From assembly GCA_017882545.1 (NCBI GenBank), contig JADGPG010000024.1:1-42549 (forward strand): DNA of 42,549 bases. Reading direction: 5' to 3'. Positions within the stretch are counted from its first letter, which is position 1. Each line of letters opens with the position of its first letter. Origin of the DNA: Thermoleophilia bacterium. Lineage in GTDB: Bacteria; Actinomycetota; Thermoleophilia; Miltoncostaeales; Miltoncostaeaceae. Of the stretch, positions 16,370 to 27,054 are shown in pieces. The notes under the pieces were generated by a model, which saw only the letters and a list, made by a program, of their open reading frames with translations, did not search any database and had not been told where the DNA came from. The translations under genes were made by a program, and so were the position numbers.

Positions 16370-18178
16370 TCAAGTCCCGGTCCGCCCGTCGTGCCGGCTG
16401 CGGTGGGACTCCCCGTCCACCCGGATGCAAAGCACCTCATCGAGGGTCACGGCGTGCATCCCGGCCGCGGCCATCCGTTGTCCCAGGCCGACGACGGGAT
16501 CGCCGGCGCCCGCCTCGATGCCGCCGACCGCATCGAGGCGGCGGACCTCGATCATCGACGGGCCGTCAGACGGTCCGGTGGCGATCACGTAACGACCCGC
16601 CTCGGCGGTGCGTCGGGCGTCCGCGACCGATGCACAACGGCCGGTCAGCGCCGCCGCATCGTCGAGGTTGATGCCGGCCTGCAGCGCACGGGTCTCGACG
16701 TCCAGTACCGCCGTGAGCCGCGCGATCAGGCGCTCGGGTACGAAGAACTCCCATCCCTCACCGATCTGCAGCCAGAATCGTCCGCCGACAGCGGCCCTCA
16801 CCGCCGCCAACGCAGTGGTGCCCGCGGGCACCACGACGAACTCCAGGGACGGGTAGCGGGCGCCGATCGCGGCGCGATCACCCGGCGTGAGTCCCGCATC
16901 GACCGCAAGAAACCGGCCGATCCGCGGCACGTCAATGCAGCAGCGAAGAAACGAATTGAGCGCCCGTTCGGCCCGCGTCACATCGGGTCCGAGGATGACG
17001 CTAAGCGTGACCTCGGCGTCGCGCCGGCCGCCGACAAGGCGGCCGACGAGCACGTCCGGATACGACGTGGCGGCCTCGCGCAGTGCCGGTACCGAGTAGT
17101 CGCGGTTCGCCGCGATCCGGACGCGCTCGTCGCCGGGGACCGCGTCGTCGGCCAGGAGGCGCCGGCACAGCGCCAGCGCCTCCAGATGCTTGCCGATCCA
17201 GTACGCGCAGATCGCCTGCTCGTCGATGGCGCGCCAGGCATAGACGTCGGCAGCGACGAACAGCGCATCGTCGGTCGGGAGCGGAATGTCGGCGGCGCGC
17301 TCGGCGAACAGGTACCCAAGCCGATACCGCTGGTCGATCCGGTAGCGACGCGCGATCGCGTGCAGCGGTTCGGCGCGGGTCGGTCGCGCCTCCCACGCAC
17401 GCAGGTACGCGTCCTGTACGTCCGACCACGCCGCGCCCAGCTGTGACATCGACTCGGCCACGCGGAACAGCGCGTAATAGACCTCCTCGTCCCAGCCGCC
17501 CATCTCGGCCCGGCGCGCGTACCACTCCCGCGCCCGGGCGAAATTGCCTAGATCGAAGTAGCTCTGGGCCAGGTAGAAGACCGAACGGGAGTCCTCGGGA
17601 TTGCGTTCGACTTCCGCCAGGAGCAGGTCGCGATCGCGCGCGTACTTTTTGGGATCGAGATTGCGCCCGCCGAGGCGTCGGGATTCGATGTGGTATTCGC
17701 CCTCGAGACGCTCTTCGTCGGCGGGGTCGTCGCACACCGCATATTCGTGGACGACCCCCTCGTACCGCCAGCGCAGCCCGTCACGGAACAGTTGACGACG
17801 CCAGTAGCTGAACTCTGCGCCGTATCGCAGCATGTACACGTCCGCGGTCAGGCCCGAGAAGTCGGGCGTGCCGACGACCGTGTCGTCGGCGTCCATGACC
17901 CATATGTAGTCGCCGTGCCCCTGGGCGAGCGCGAGCGCCTCGGACCGATTGTGACCGAAGTTTCGCCACGGACGCTCGTGCAACTCCCCGGGGATCCCGA
18001 GCTCCCGCATCTGCGTTCGGATGGCCTCCGGGGTCCCGTCGTCGGACCCCGTGTCGACGATGACCCACGAGGAGATGTATGGCGCGACCGCCTCCAGGAC
18101 CTCGTGGACGATGTGCGCCTCATCCCGGACGATCATGTTCAGGCAGATGGCGGGTCGCGCGGTCGGAGGCTCTGCCAT
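16370..18178 (-). CDS. family 2 glycosyltransferase with TPR-like middle region
   Basis: About 602 residues. The N-terminal GT2 domain is clear: [33 protein letters not shown] and the DxD-like metal site [12 protein letters not shown], then [24 protein letters not shown]. Residues ~180-420 are helical with TPR-like spacing ([46 protein letters not shown]), and the last ~180 residues resemble a second, degenerate glycosyltransferase-like domain. Such proteins are cytoplasmic and often annotated only as 'glycosyltransferase'. Start ATG at 18178; no strong ribosome site. Upstream frame to 18496 is noise. Substrate unknown. Confidence 0.85.
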   Translation of the reverse strand: MAEPPTARPAICLNMIVRDEAHIVHEVLEAVAPYISSWVIVDTGSDDGTPEAIRTQMRELGIPGELHERPWRNFGHNRSEALALAQGHGDYIWVMDADDTVVGTPDFSGLTADVYMLRYGAEFSYWRRQLFRDGLRWRYEGVVHEYAVCDDPADEERLEGEYHIESRRLGGRNLDPKKYARDRDLLLAEVERNPEDSRSVFYLAQSYFDLGNFARAREWYARRAEMGGWDEEVYYALFRVAESMSQLGAAWSDVQDAYLRAWEARPTRAEPLHAIARRYRIDQRYRLGYLFAERAADIPLPTDDALFVAADVYAWRAIDEQAICAYWIGKHLEALALCRRLLADDAVPGDERVRIAANRDYSVPALREAATSYPDVLVGRLVGGRRDAEVTLSVILGPDVTRAERALNSFLRCCIDVPRIGRFLAVDAGLTPGDRAAIGARYPSLEFVVVPAGTTALAAVRAAVGGRFWLQIGEGWEFFVPERLIARLTAVLDVETRALQAGINLDDAAALTGRCASVADARRTAEAGRYVIATGPSDGPSMIEVRRLDAVGGIEAGAGDPVVGLGQRMAAAGMHAVTLDEVLCIRVDGESHRSRHDGRTGT

Positions 18179-18281
18179 GCCGGGATGGTACCGGCCCGCC
18201 CCGACAGGCCCGCCCGCCGCCGCATCGCCGCGCCGGTACGCATATCGTTGCGGATACTGCCGTGCCGACCCGGGGGGACAC

Positions 18282-19172
18282 CTGCACGACACCATCACCA
18301 TCCACGGGCTCCGAAAGACCTTCGGCAACACCGTGGCCCTCGACGGACTCGATCTGGAGGTCGCCACGGGCGAGGTGCACGGGTTTGTCGGGCCCAACGG
18401 GTCCGGAAAGTCAACGACGATCCGCATCCTCCTCGGGCTGCTGCATGCCGACGCGGGCGAGGTGGTCCTCCTTGGCGGTGACCCCTGGCGCGACACGGTG
18501 GCGCTCCACCGCCGCCTCGCCTACGTCCCCGGCGAGGTCAGCCTGTGGCCGCAGCTGTCCGGCGGCGAGGCGATCGACCTGCTCGGGCGGCTGCGAGGCG
18601 GGTTCGACCCCCGCCGCAAGGCGGAGCTGCTCGAGCGGTTTGACCTCGACCCCACCAAGACCGGACGCAGCTACTCGAAAGGCAACCGCCAAAAGGTCGC
18701 CCTCGTGGCGGCGCTCGCCTCCGAGGTCGAGCTGCTCATCCTCGACGAGCCGACATCGGGTCTCGACCCGCTGATGGAATCGGTGTTCCAGCGGTGCATC
18801 GAGGAGGCCAAGGCGGCGGGCCGCACGGTGCTGCTGTCGAGCCATATCCTGTCCGAGGTCGAAGCGCTCTGCGACCGCGTGAGCATCCTGCGCCAGGGTG
18901 CCGTCGTGCAGCGGGGGACCCTCGACGAGCTCCGGCGGGTGACCAGAACCACCGTCGTCGCGACACTTGATCGGATTCCCGACGATCTCGCGTCCTGGGA
19001 GGGCGTGCACGACCTGGCCGTCCACGACGCGCGCGTGCGTCTGAGTATCGAGACGCCAGTACTGACCGGGTTCATGGGTCGCCTGGCCGGCTGCGGAATC
19101 GTGTCGCTAGTGACCCAGCCGCCAACGCTCGAAGAGCTGTTCCTGCGCGAGTACGCGGACCGGCCCGAGTGA
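18282..19172 (+). CDS. ABC transporter ATP-binding protein (exporter type)
   Basis: About 296 residues with Walker [10 protein letters not shown], signature region [12 protein letters not shown], Walker [14 protein letters not shown] and the switch His in [13 protein letters not shown]. The C-terminal ~75 residues match DrrA-type ABC-2 exporters. It pairs with the permease gene, which overlaps it (GTGA), and would export a drug-like or lipid molecule. Start is uncertain: CTG at 18282 with GGGGGGA 4-5 bases upstream fits family length. An ATG at 18177 with GGAGG 7 bases upstream would add 35 residues of noise-like sequence and share the CATG at 18176-18179 with the divergent glycosyltransferase gene. 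Confidence 0.9.
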   Translation: MHDTITIHGLRKTFGNTVALDGLDLEVATGEVHGFVGPNGSGKSTTIRILLGLLHADAGEVVLLGGDPWRDTVALHRRLAYVPGEVSLWPQLSGGEAIDLLGRLRGGFDPRRKAELLERFDLDPTKTGRSYSKGNRQKVALVAALASEVELLILDEPTSGLDPLMESVFQRCIEEAKAAGRTVLLSSHILSEVEALCDRVSILRQGAVVQRGTLDELRRVTRTTVVATLDRIPDDLASWEGVHDLAVHDARVRLSIETPVLTGFMGRLAGCGIVSLVTQPPTLEELFLREYADRPE

Positions 19173-20752
19173 ACGAACCGCTGACCGGGGTCGGGGTCCT
19201 CATCCGGCATGCGGTCCGCCTGGATCGCGTGCGGCTATTGGTGTGGGTACTCGGCATTACCTTCATCCCGGTGGTCACATACGCGACGTATGCGACGACC
19301 TATCCCACCCAGGCCGACCGCCTCGCCCTGTCGGCGACGCTCCGGTCGAACCCGTCGTTCTCGCTGCTGCTCGGTCCGGCCTCGAACCTGACCGGGGCCG
19401 GTGGGTACACAGCGTGGCGCACGGTCGTGATCACCGGGGTGTTCGCGGCCGTGATGAGCATCCTGACCGTCGTGCGCCACACGCGCTCCGACGAGGAGAC
19501 CGGCCGGACCGAGCTGCTGGCCGCCGGTTGCGTCGGCCGATACGCACCGCTGGCGTCCGGCGTGGCGACCGCCGTCATCGCCTCGCTGGCGGTGGGCGCG
19601 GCTATCGCGATCGGCCTGGTCGCGTCGGGCGGGGGAACGGCCGGGGCGATTGCGTTCGCAGCCTCGGTCGCGGCGGCGGGCATCGTCTTCGCCGCGGTGG
19701 CCGCGGTCGCCGCGCAGATCGCAAGCTTCGCCCGTACCGCCATCAGCCTGTCGGTCGGCATCCTCGCACTCGCCTATCTGATCCGGGCCTGGGGCGACGC
19801 CTCCGCATTCCACTGGGTGACGTGGGTCTCGCCGCTCGGCTGGACCGAGAAGATGAACCCGTTCTCGGCCAACCGGTGGTGGATGCTCGTGCTGTCAGCC
19901 GCCGCGACGGTGGCGCTCACCGTGCTCGCGGCGCGACTGGCGGCCCGACGCGATTTCGGCCGCGGCCTCATCGCTGCCCATCACGGGCCCGTCGACGCGT
20001 CACCGCGCCTGTCCGGCGCGTTCGGGCTCGCCTGGCGCCTGCACCGCGGGCGCCTCATCGGCTGGTCGCTTGGGCTCGCCGTCTACGGGACGCTGATCGG
20101 ATCGGTCGCCCGGTCAATCGCGTCGGTGATCGCCAACAGCGCGCTCGCAAAGACGTTTCTCGGGACCGGCCATGACTTCGTGGCGCTGTACCTGGCGGAG
20201 ATCATCGGACTGATGGGCATCGTCGGTACGGTGTACGGCATTCAGGCGCTCCTGACCGCTCGCACCGAGGAGGTCGAGGGTCGGGTCGAGCTGTTGCTCT
20301 CGACGCCGCTGACCCGCGACCGGTGGCTGGCGAGCCATCTGCTCTTCGCGCTCGCCGGCTCCGCGCTGGTGGTCATTGTCGGCGCGCTGAGCGCCGGCGT
20401 GACGGCCAACCTCGACGGGGCGTCGACCTCGATAGGCGCGGTGTTCGCCGGCGCCCTCGTGCAGATCCCGGCCGTCTGGCTGATCATCGGGGTGACCGCG
20501 GTCCTGTTCGGCACCGTGCCGCGGATGTCGGTGCTCGCCTGGTCGATCATCACGGCCACGTTCATCATCAGCTTCTTCGGGCCGTTGCTCAAGCTCCCCC
20601 GCGCGATCCTCGACCTGTCGGCATTCACCCACGTCCCGCGCCTGCCGGGCGGGAGCGTCGACGCCTTGCCGCTGGTGGTGTTGCCGGTCGGGGCGGTCGT
20701 GTTGCTGGCGGTCGCGCTCGTGACGTTCCGGCGCCGTTCGATTGCCTCCTAG
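19169..20752 (+). CDS. ABC-2 type exporter permease
   Basis: 527 residues with about twelve helices in two similar halves, the large 'polyketide/antibiotic exporter' permease type. Halves begin at ~15 ([18 protein letters not shown]) and ~290 ([19 protein letters not shown]). Conserved cytoplasmic patches, [21 protein letters not shown] and [23 protein letters not shown], occur one per half and likely contact the ATPase. GTG start overlaps the ATPase stop by 4 bases. Works with the preceding ATPase; substrate unknown, no cognate regulator adjacent. Confidence 0.92.
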   Translation: MNEPLTGVGVLIRHAVRLDRVRLLVWVLGITFIPVVTYATYATTYPTQADRLALSATLRSNPSFSLLLGPASNLTGAGGYTAWRTVVITGVFAAVMSILTVVRHTRSDEETGRTELLAAGCVGRYAPLASGVATAVIASLAVGAAIAIGLVASGGGTAGAIAFAASVAAAGIVFAAVAAVAAQIASFARTAISLSVGILALAYLIRAWGDASAFHWVTWVSPLGWTEKMNPFSANRWWMLVLSAAATVALTVLAARLAARRDFGRGLIAAHHGPVDASPRLSGAFGLAWRLHRGRLIGWSLGLAVYGTLIGSVARSIASVIANSALAKTFLGTGHDFVALYLAEIIGLMGIVGTVYGIQALLTARTEEVEGRVELLLSTPLTRDRWLASHLLFALAGSALVVIVGALSAGVTANLDGASTSIGAVFAGALVQIPAVWLIIGVTAVLFGTVPRMSVLAWSIITATFIISFFGPLLKLPRAILDLSAFTHVPRLPGGSVDALPLVVLPVGAVVLLAVALVTFRRRSIAS

Positions 20753-20778
20753 CGGCCCGGAGGGATCCGGAGTCGCGG

Positions 20779-20814
20779 CACGGCCGCCGGTCTCATGACG
20801 TCGGCGCGGCCGTG
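20779..20814. terminator. bidirectional hairpin between permease and channel genes
   Basis: CACGGCCGC (20779-20787) pairs perfectly with 20806-20814. It lies between the permease (+) and the potassium channel (-) genes, whose ends are 63 bases apart. Confidence 0.55.
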
Positions 20815-20815
20815 G

Positions 20816-21304
20816 TCATGACGGCGGGTCCTTGCCGTCGCGATCGGCGCGCAGTGCCCGGACCTCGTCGATCAGCGTGTCGATCCGCTCGTGCAGTCGC
20901 GCGACGTCGTCGACCGACGGACCCGTGTCGGGCGCGCGCCGTTTGCGTGCGGCCTCGATGAACAGGTTGGTGACGGCCGCGGTCGTGACCGTCATGAACG
21001 CAATCCCGGTCATCATGACCGCGACACCGACGAAGCGGCCGGCGGTGGTCTTGGGGACGATGTCGCCGTAACCGACGGTGGTGACCGTCTGGATCGACCA
21101 CCAGAGGCCGTCGCCGATCGAGTGGATGTTGTCCGGATCGACGATCCGGATTGCGATTCCGCCGATGATCGTGAGCCCCAGGGTGACGCAGCTGAGGACC
21201 AGCCACGCGGTCTTGAACGGGCGGTCGGTGAAGCGCTCGTACCAGCGCGCCGGGCGGTGGATGCCGCGCAACGGCTCGCGGAGGCGGTGCCCCCGACTAC
21301 CCAT
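20816..21304 (-). CDS. two-helix potassium channel
   Basis: About 162 residues. Two transmembrane helices ([21 protein letters not shown] and [24 protein letters not shown]) flank a pore loop with the K+ selectivity filter TVGYGD in [20 protein letters not shown]. The C-terminal helix ([21 protein letters not shown]) is a likely tetramerising coiled coil; no RCK domain is present. It is probably a simple K+ leak channel. The ATG at 21304 gives an 8-base overlap with the upstream exporter gene, so I prefer it to the longer frame to 21346. Confidence 0.9.
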   Translation of the reverse strand: MGSRGHRLREPLRGIHRPARWYERFTDRPFKTAWLVLSCVTLGLTIIGGIAIRIVDPDNIHSIGDGLWWSIQTVTTVGYGDIVPKTTAGRFVGVAVMMTGIAFMTVTTAAVTNLFIEAARKRRAPDTGPSVDDVARLHERIDTLIDEVRALRADRDGKDPPS

Positions 21305-22802
21305 CGAGCGGGATCGGCACGGCGGCCTGGTCGACGCGCGCCTCACGCGAGTTGATCATCAGGGCCAGCAGCACGGCGCCCAGGACCATCATCGCCGCTC
21401 CGGCGATGAACGCCGCGCGATACCCGCTGACCGCCGCGGTCGCCTTGTCCAGCTGGGTCGTGGCGCGGCCGAGGCCGGCGAGGTGCGAGGTGGTCATGTG
21501 CGCGGCGAGGGTCGAGAGGATCGCGAGGCCCAACGCACCCCCGACCTGCTGCGATGCGTTGAGCAGGCCCGACGCCAGTCCGGCGTCGTCGGCGTCGGTG
21601 CCGTAGGTGGCGAGCATTGTCAGCGGCATGAAGGTGAGCCCCAGACCGAGCCCCATCACGACCAGGCCCGGGAGGACCTCGGTCGTGTAGCTGCCCTGCG
21701 CGGAGATCGTCGTCATCATCGCCAGCCCGATCGCGGCCACGGTGAGCCCGATGAGCGCGGTCAGCTTGATGCCCAGCGGCCCGATCACGCGCTGGGCGAG
21801 GCCCGCCGAAAGGACGATTGCGGCGGTGAGCGGGAGAAACCCGAGACCCGCCCGCAGCGGGCTGAACCCGAGCACCTCTTGGACGTAGAGCGACGCGAAG
21901 AAGAAGACCGAAAACATTCCTCCGCTGACGATCAGCATCGTGACGTCGGCGGCCCGCAGCGTCCGAACGCGGAAGATCCCAAGCCGCACGAGCGGGTCCT
22001 CCACACGCGACTCGATCACGACGAAGACCACCAGCAGGGCGACGCCGACCGCCATGAATCCGAGCGTGCGAGCGTCGGTCCAGCCGTATTGATTGGCCCC
22101 GACGATGCCGTAGACGATCGACATGAGGCCAGCGGTCGCGGTGACGGCACCGCCGATGTCGAATTCACGGAACCCGTGGGACCGCGTTGGCGCCATCCTC
22201 GGCAGCAGGCGCCACGATACGGTGACCACGGCGATCCCGACGGGAATGTTGATGAAGAAGTTCCAGCGCCAGCTCAGATACTCGGTGAGCGCTCCGCCAA
22301 TGATGAGGCCGATCGATGCCCCGCCGACGGCGATGACGGCCCAGACCGCCAGTGCTTTCGCCCGCTCACGACCGTCGGTGAACGTGGTCGTCACGATCGA
22401 CAACGCGATCGGCGAGATCAGCGCCGCGCCGAAGCCCTGAACACCGCGGAACAGGATCAGCATGCCCGCGGTGGTGCCGAGGGCGTTCATCAGCGATGCG
22501 ACCGTGAAGATCACGACGCCGATCAGAAACAGGCGCTTGCGTCCGAACAGGTCGCCGGCCCTGCCACCCAAAAGCAGGAAGCCGCCAAGCACCAGTGTGT
22601 ATGCGTTGACCACCCACTGAAGGCTGTTGACGGTGAAGTGCAGGCTGTGCTGGATCGCCGGCAGCGCCACATTCACGATCGTCGAGTCGAGCACCACCAT
22701 GAACTGGGCCATGCAGACGAGCACCAGCACAACCCACCGGTTGGTGTGGCGCTCATCCGAAACGGCGACGGTCGCGGTCGCCACTGAATCGCTCACGTTC
22801 AC
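21297..22802 (-). CDS. DHA2-family MFS multidrug exporter
   Basis: 501 residues with fourteen predicted helices. Key motifs of the EmrB/QacA family are present: [20 protein letters not shown] in helix 1, the loop motif [15 protein letters not shown] (motif A) and [17 protein letters not shown] (motif C region), then [12 protein letters not shown]. It would pump hydrophobic drugs or metabolites with proton antiport. GTG start at 22802, or GTG 22796 with AGG 5 bases ahead. It overlaps the potassium channel gene downstream by 8 bases, so the two are co-translated. Confidence 0.92.
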   Translation of the reverse strand: MNVSDSVATATVAVSDERHTNRWVVLVLVCMAQFMVVLDSTIVNVALPAIQHSLHFTVNSLQWVVNAYTLVLGGFLLLGGRAGDLFGRKRLFLIGVVIFTVASLMNALGTTAGMLILFRGVQGFGAALISPIALSIVTTTFTDGRERAKALAVWAVIAVGGASIGLIIGGALTEYLSWRWNFFINIPVGIAVVTVSWRLLPRMAPTRSHGFREFDIGGAVTATAGLMSIVYGIVGANQYGWTDARTLGFMAVGVALLVVFVVIESRVEDPLVRLGIFRVRTLRAADVTMLIVSGGMFSVFFFASLYVQEVLGFSPLRAGLGFLPLTAAIVLSAGLAQRVIGPLGIKLTALIGLTVAAIGLAMMTTISAQGSYTTEVLPGLVVMGLGLGLTFMPLTMLATYGTDADDAGLASGLLNASQQVGGALGLAILSTLAAHMTTSHLAGLGRATTQLDKATAAVSGYRAAFIAGAAMMVLGAVLLALMINSREARVDQAAVPIPLDG

Positions 22803-23100
22803 CTCGCAGCGCGCCGCCAGCGCGCGGAATCGGACAGGGGCGCGGCGCCCAGCGCCGCGGAAGGGCTACGACCGTGGACCGATCTCGGGCACGTCCGCGA
22901 CGCGCAGCCCGGCGAGGCGAGGCCCGTCGATGTCCTGACGCGTCGCACGCCACTGTATCGCAGGCGGTTCACACGCTGCCGCCCGGGGTGCGGCCGATCC
23001 TTGGCGTACCCCCGGACGGACGGCGGAACAGGAGATCCATGAGCGACCTCACCCACAGATGTCGGCACCTGGCGCGCAGACTTGAGCCCGCGGGCGGCGG
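22803..23100. other. intergenic region with a weak small ORF
   Basis: Upstream of the exporter gene. It holds an ATG at 23039 with AGGAG 4 bases ahead on the + strand, opening a 43-codon frame (to 23170) that begins MSDLTHRCRHLARRLEPA and then runs antisense into the Sel1-like gene. The ribosome site is good but the peptide is unremarkable, so I do not call it a gene. Confidence 0.25.
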
Positions 23101-23703
23101 TCAGGGGGCCTGGAGACGTCGGATCGCGTCGTCGGCGCCGGCCTCGCCGCGCTCATGGGCACGCGCGTAGGCCGCCAGGGCAGCATCGGTATCCCCGCGA
23201 GCCTCCAGGATCACACCGAGATTGAAGGCCCCGCCGGGGTGGCCGCGCGCGTCGGCGCGGGCAAACGCCGCCGCGGCCGCGTCGACCTCGCCCCGCTCGT
23301 GCAACGCGACGCCGAGATTCGCGGCGGCGCCGCCGTGCCCGAGGGCATCGCCCTCGGCAAATGCCACCTCGGCGCCTTCGAGATCTCCGCGCAGCTCGCG
23401 TAACAGCCCCAGGTGAAACGCCCCGTTGCCGTCACCGCGCTCCGCGCCCCGGGCATAGGCCGCCTCGGCCGCCGTGACGTCCCGACGCTCGTGGTAGGCG
23501 ACGAGGCCCAGGTGGGTTGCGGCGCCGGGATGGCCAAGACTATCCGCCTCCACCCACGCGGCCTCGGCGCCCTCGACGTCCGCCTCGTCGTACAGCAGAA
23601 CGAGCCCGCGCCGGAATGCCCGCTCGCCCGCCTCGGGCGCGGCGTCGCCGTCGGCGGCGGGGGGAGTCGGTTCGTCGGGAGCGATCACGGTGTCCAGCCT
23701 CAC
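23101..23703 (-). CDS. Sel1/TPR-like repeat protein
   Basis: 200 residues made almost wholly of five helical repeats of ~36 residues, with the pattern 'A..LG.......GD...A..A...A...GH..A...LG' (for example HPGAATHLGLVAYHERRDVTAAEAAYARGAERGDGNGAFHLGLLRELRGD). They are closest to Sel1-type tetratricopeptide repeats used for protein-protein contact. No signal peptide, so cytoplasmic. The repeats are evident in the DNA as well, so the number may vary between strains. Single gene; no partner indicated by neighbours. Confidence 0.85.
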   Translation of the reverse strand: MRLDTVIAPDEPTPPAADGDAAPEAGERAFRRGLVLLYDEADVEGAEAAWVEADSLGHPGAATHLGLVAYHERRDVTAAEAAYARGAERGDGNGAFHLGLLRELRGDLEGAEVAFAEGDALGHGGAAANLGVALHERGEVDAAAAAFARADARGHPGGAFNLGVILEARGDTDAALAAYARAHERGEAGADDAIRRLQAP

Positions 23704-23840
23704 GTGTCATCGGGCCGCCGGGGCCCGGCGGCGGGCACCGGCAGACTACCGCCCGGATTCCATATGGCGGAGGCGGTGTTGCAGCCAGCTGACGACGGGT
23801 CGATGGTCATCCGCACCGGGCACGCGTATCGTTACCGACA

Positions 23841-25094
23841 ATGACCCCACGGATCCTTCACCTCACCCAGGTGACCAAGGTCCCGTTGCTGGATCGCGTC
23901 GGCGACCGGCTCGGCCGCGTTTCGGACGTCCTCGTCCGGATCTCCGACGGCGGCTACGCGCCGGTCGTGGGGATCACCGCGAATGTCAGCGGGCGCGACG
24001 TGTTCCTGCCGGTTGAGCTGATCGCCGCGATTGAGCCCGGCAAGATGCGACTCGCCAGGGAACGCTTCGACATGCGCCGCTTCGAGCGGCGCCAGGGCGA
24101 GGTCCTGCTGCGCGAAGACGTGCTCGGTCGGCGCCTGATCAACCTCACCGGGGCCCACCTTGTCCGGGCGAACGAGATCGAGCTCGCCCGGATCGGTGAC
24201 CGCTGGTGTGTCGTCGGCATCGATACGTCGTTCGGCGCGCTCCTGCGTCGCCTGCTGCCCCGCTCCAAGCGCCAGCCGCCGATCCGGCCATTTCTCGACT
24301 GGACGAGCGTGCGCCCGTTTCTTAGCCACGTTCCCGGCGCCGGCGATGGGCTGCCGGCGACCGAACTGGCGCGACTGCACCCCGCCCAGATCGCCGATCT
24401 CGTCGAGGCCGCATCCCACGAGGAGGGCCAGGAGATCATCGATGCCGTCCGGCACAACTCCGAGCTCGAGGCCGACGTCTTCGAGGAGATGGACGTCGAG
24501 CACCAACTCGAGTTCCTGGACGACCGCTCCGACGAGGACACTGCCAATCTGATCGGCCGCATGGCCCCGGACGACGCCGCCGACCTGATCATGGAACTCG
24601 GCCAGGACCGGCGCCTGCCGGTGCTCGAGCTGCTGCCGGTCACCCACCAGCGCAAGGTGCGCACCCTGCTGGGATTCCACCCGTCGTCGGCCGGCGGAAT
24701 GATGGGGCTCGATTTCATGTGCCTCGACGCCCGCACCGCCGTCGGCGCCGCGATCGCCGCGGTCCGGGACACGGACCTGGCCCCGGAGGCGCTCCAGACG
24801 ATCTTCACCCACGACGGCTCCGGGCGCCTGAACGGCGCGATCCGCCTGGCCCGCCTGCTGCGCCACGAGGACGACGTGCTGCTGTCTGAGGTCGTCGAGA
24901 CGGTGCCGCGACACCTGAATACCGACGCAGAGGTCTCGGACATCGCGGTGATCATGTCGGACTACAACCTGACGATGATTCCGGTGGTCGACCACGAGGA
25001 CCGCATGCTGGGTGTCGTGACCGTCGATGACCTGCTTGAAACACTTATCCCGGACGAGTGGAAACGGCGTGCCGAAGCCATCGGCGAAGGTTGA
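23841..25094 (+). CDS. PRC-barrel / MgtE-N / CBS domain protein
   Basis: 417 residues and no membrane helices. PRC-barrel-like parts at ~15-75 and ~95-150 (RVGDRLGRVSDVLVRI, VLGRRLINLTGAHLVR), an MgtE_N superhelical domain at ~180-280 (LHPAQIADLVEAASHEEGQEIID, FEEMDVEHQLEFLDD, MAPDDAADLIMEL), then a CBS pair at ~290-410 (SAGGMMG..., MIPVVDHEDRMLGVVTVDDLLETLIP). It is the soluble, Mg2+-sensing part of an MgtE channel without the channel. The next gene encodes an Nramp-type transporter, so it probably gates or regulates that. ATG start; a clear family assignment. Confidence 0.9.
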   Translation: MTPRILHLTQVTKVPLLDRVGDRLGRVSDVLVRISDGGYAPVVGITANVSGRDVFLPVELIAAIEPGKMRLARERFDMRRFERRQGEVLLREDVLGRRLINLTGAHLVRANEIELARIGDRWCVVGIDTSFGALLRRLLPRSKRQPPIRPFLDWTSVRPFLSHVPGAGDGLPATELARLHPAQIADLVEAASHEEGQEIIDAVRHNSELEADVFEEMDVEHQLEFLDDRSDEDTANLIGRMAPDDAADLIMELGQDRRLPVLELLPVTHQRKVRTLLGFHPSSAGGMMGLDFMCLDARTAVGAAIAAVRDTDLAPEALQTIFTHDGSGRLNGAIRLARLLRHEDDVLLSEVVETVPRHLNTDAEVSDIAVIMSDYNLTMIPVVDHEDRMLGVVTVDDLLETLIPDEWKRRAEAIGEG

Positions 25095-25326
25095 CCGACC
25101 CCTCGTGCGTGGTACCGTCTCAAGGCGCCCAGACCCGGTGCGCACACCCCAGCCTGGCAACGAAATGACGGATACCGACACACCCCACAGTACCGAGCGT
25201 CCGCGCCTTGCCGGGTCACCGGGGGTCGCCACAGGCACGTAGCGTGCCCGCGGCTCTCATCGGCTGAATCGGCGCGCGCGGACGGTCAGCACCCCGCACG
25301 ACTGCTGTATTCCCGGGAGGCCCGCG
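25095..25326 (+). promoter_or_regulatory. leader between the MgtE-N/CBS gene and the Nramp gene
   Basis: A 232-base gap with a perfect small hairpin (GGCACG-TAG-CGTGCC, 25234-25248) and a strong ribosome site (GGGAGG, 6 bases before the ATG). The length could hold an RNA switch, but I could not match the M-box or yybP-ykoY consensus. Confidence 0.35.
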
Positions 25327-26964
25327 ATGAGCGATCAGACTCAGCGTGCACCAGACGGCGCGTCCGTTCCGACGCCGTCTGCCCTGGATTCGGCCCACAT
25401 CGGTGACATCAAGGGTGCCTTCGGCACCATCGGCCAGCATGAACACGGGCGCACCGGGGTGCGCGGGCGGCTCCTTGCGATGCTCGCCGTGCTCGGACCC
25501 GGGATCATCGTCATGGTCGGCGACAACGACGCCGGCGGCGTCTCGACCTACAGCCAGGCCGGCCAGAACTACGGCACGAGCCTGCTCTGGGTGCTGGTGC
25601 TGCTGGTGCCGGTGCTCATCGTCAACCAGGAGATGGTGATCCGACTCGGCGCGGTCACCGGCGTCGGCCACGGGAAGCTCATCTTCGAGCGGTTCGGGAA
25701 GTTCTGGGGAGCGTTCTCGGTCATCGACCTGTTCATCCTCAACTTCCTGACGATCGTGACCGAGTTCATCGGGGTCGCGCTGGCGCTCGGGTACTTCGGC
25801 GTCAGCGACTACGTCTCGGTGCCGATCGCCGCCGCACTGCTGGTGGCGGTGACCGCGAGCGGCAGCTTCCGACGCTGGGAGCGGTTCATGTTCCTGTTCG
25901 TGGCCGCCAACCTGCTGATCATTCCGCTGCTGATCATGAGCCACCCCTCAGGCGCGTCGGTCAGCCACCACATCGTCGTGCCCGGTATCCAGGGAGGCGC
26001 GAACTCCACCTCGGTGCTCTTGATCATCGCGATCGTCGGCACGACCGTCGCACCGTGGCAGTTGTTCTTCCAGCAGTCGAACATCATCGACAAGCGGATC
26101 ACCACACGCTGGATCAACTACGAGCGAATCGACACGGTGCTGGGCTCGGTGATCACCGTCGTCGGCGCCGGCGCGCTCATCGCGATCTGTGCCGCGGCAT
26201 TCGGCGGCACCGCGCTGGCCGGGCACTTCACCGATGCCGGCGGCGTCGCCGCGGGGCTGCGGACCGCGGTCGGGCCGGCCGCGGGCACGATGTACGCGGT
26301 TATCCTCCTGAACGCGTCGCTGATCGGCGCCGGGGCGGTGACGCTCGCCACCTCGTATGCCGTCGGCGACACCTTTGGGATCCGCCACTCGCTGCACCGC
26401 GGCATTCGCGACGCCAAGGGGTTCTACGCCTCGTTCATCAGCTTCGTCGTGCTTGCGGCGGCGATCGTCCTGATCCCCAACGCGCCGCTCGGCGTGATCA
26501 CCACCTCGGTGCAGGCCCTGGCCGGCGTGCTCCTGCCCAGCGCGAGCGTGTTCCTGCTGATTCTCTGCAACGACCGCGACGTGCTCGGCCCGTGGGTCAA
26601 CCGCGCCTGGCTGAACGCCGTCGCGATGGTGATCCTCGGCGTCCTGCTGGTCCTCTCCGGAATCCTGATCGTCACGACGCTGTTTCCCGGCGTGAACGTC
26701 CCCCGGCTGACCGTCGAGTTGGCGATCGGCCTCGGCATTGGCCTGATCGCCTTCGCGATCGCGATCGTCATCAGCAATCGACGGGTGGCCCCGGAGACGC
26801 CGCGCCACGAGTCGGCGCGCGAGTCGTGGACGATGCCGCAGGCCGCGCTGTTGTCCAGGCCGACGCTGACGTTTCCCGTGCGGCTGGCAATGTGGATCCT
26901 GCGGGTCTATCTCGTCGTCGCGGTCCTGCTGCTCATCGTGAAGGCCATTCAGCTCGCCAACTGA
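25327..26964 (+). CDS. Nramp-related Mg2+ transporter (NRMT type)
   Basis: 545 residues and about eleven helices of the Nramp fold. The helix-1 site reads VMVGDNDAGGVSTY (~62-75) in place of the canonical DPGN, and the helix-6 site reads VAPWQLFFQQ (~241-250) in place of MPH. This loss of the metal-selective Met with retained acidic residues is the mark of the NRMT clade, shown for other bacteria to carry Mg2+ rather than Mn2+/Fe2+. The preceding Mg-sensor-like MgtE-N/CBS gene supports this. The N-terminal ~45 residues are polar and likely cytoplasmic. Good ribosome site (GGGAGG). Confidence 0.9.
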   Translation: MSDQTQRAPDGASVPTPSALDSAHIGDIKGAFGTIGQHEHGRTGVRGRLLAMLAVLGPGIIVMVGDNDAGGVSTYSQAGQNYGTSLLWVLVLLVPVLIVNQEMVIRLGAVTGVGHGKLIFERFGKFWGAFSVIDLFILNFLTIVTEFIGVALALGYFGVSDYVSVPIAAALLVAVTASGSFRRWERFMFLFVAANLLIIPLLIMSHPSGASVSHHIVVPGIQGGANSTSVLLIIAIVGTTVAPWQLFFQQSNIIDKRITTRWINYERIDTVLGSVITVVGAGALIAICAAAFGGTALAGHFTDAGGVAAGLRTAVGPAAGTMYAVILLNASLIGAGAVTLATSYAVGDTFGIRHSLHRGIRDAKGFYASFISFVVLAAAIVLIPNAPLGVITTSVQALAGVLLPSASVFLLILCNDRDVLGPWVNRAWLNAVAMVILGVLLVLSGILIVTTLFPGVNVPRLTVELAIGLGIGLIAFAIAIVISNRRVAPETPRHESARESWTMPQAALLSRPTLTFPVRLAMWILRVYLVVAVLLLIVKAIQLAN

Positions 26965-27054
26965 CGCCCGCGGGCCCTACCGAATGCCCGGGTATCCTCA
27001 TTGGCGGGCCCCGCATCGGCGCCCCATGTCCCGGCGGCAACCAAGGATCGCACC

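Noticed and set aside
15605-17446. Long + strand frame of 613 codons
   Set aside because: Shadow of the DUF5718 and glycosyltransferase genes, no domain recognised.
21078-22787. Long + strand frame of 569 codons
   Set aside because: Antisense to the MFS exporter; strongly hydrophilic and repetitive, as expected from reversing hydrophobic codons.
25095-25326. Mg2+ or Mn2+ riboswitch before the Nramp gene
   Set aside because: No match by eye to M-box or yybP-ykoY core sequences; only a small simple hairpin is present. A covariance-model search would settle it.
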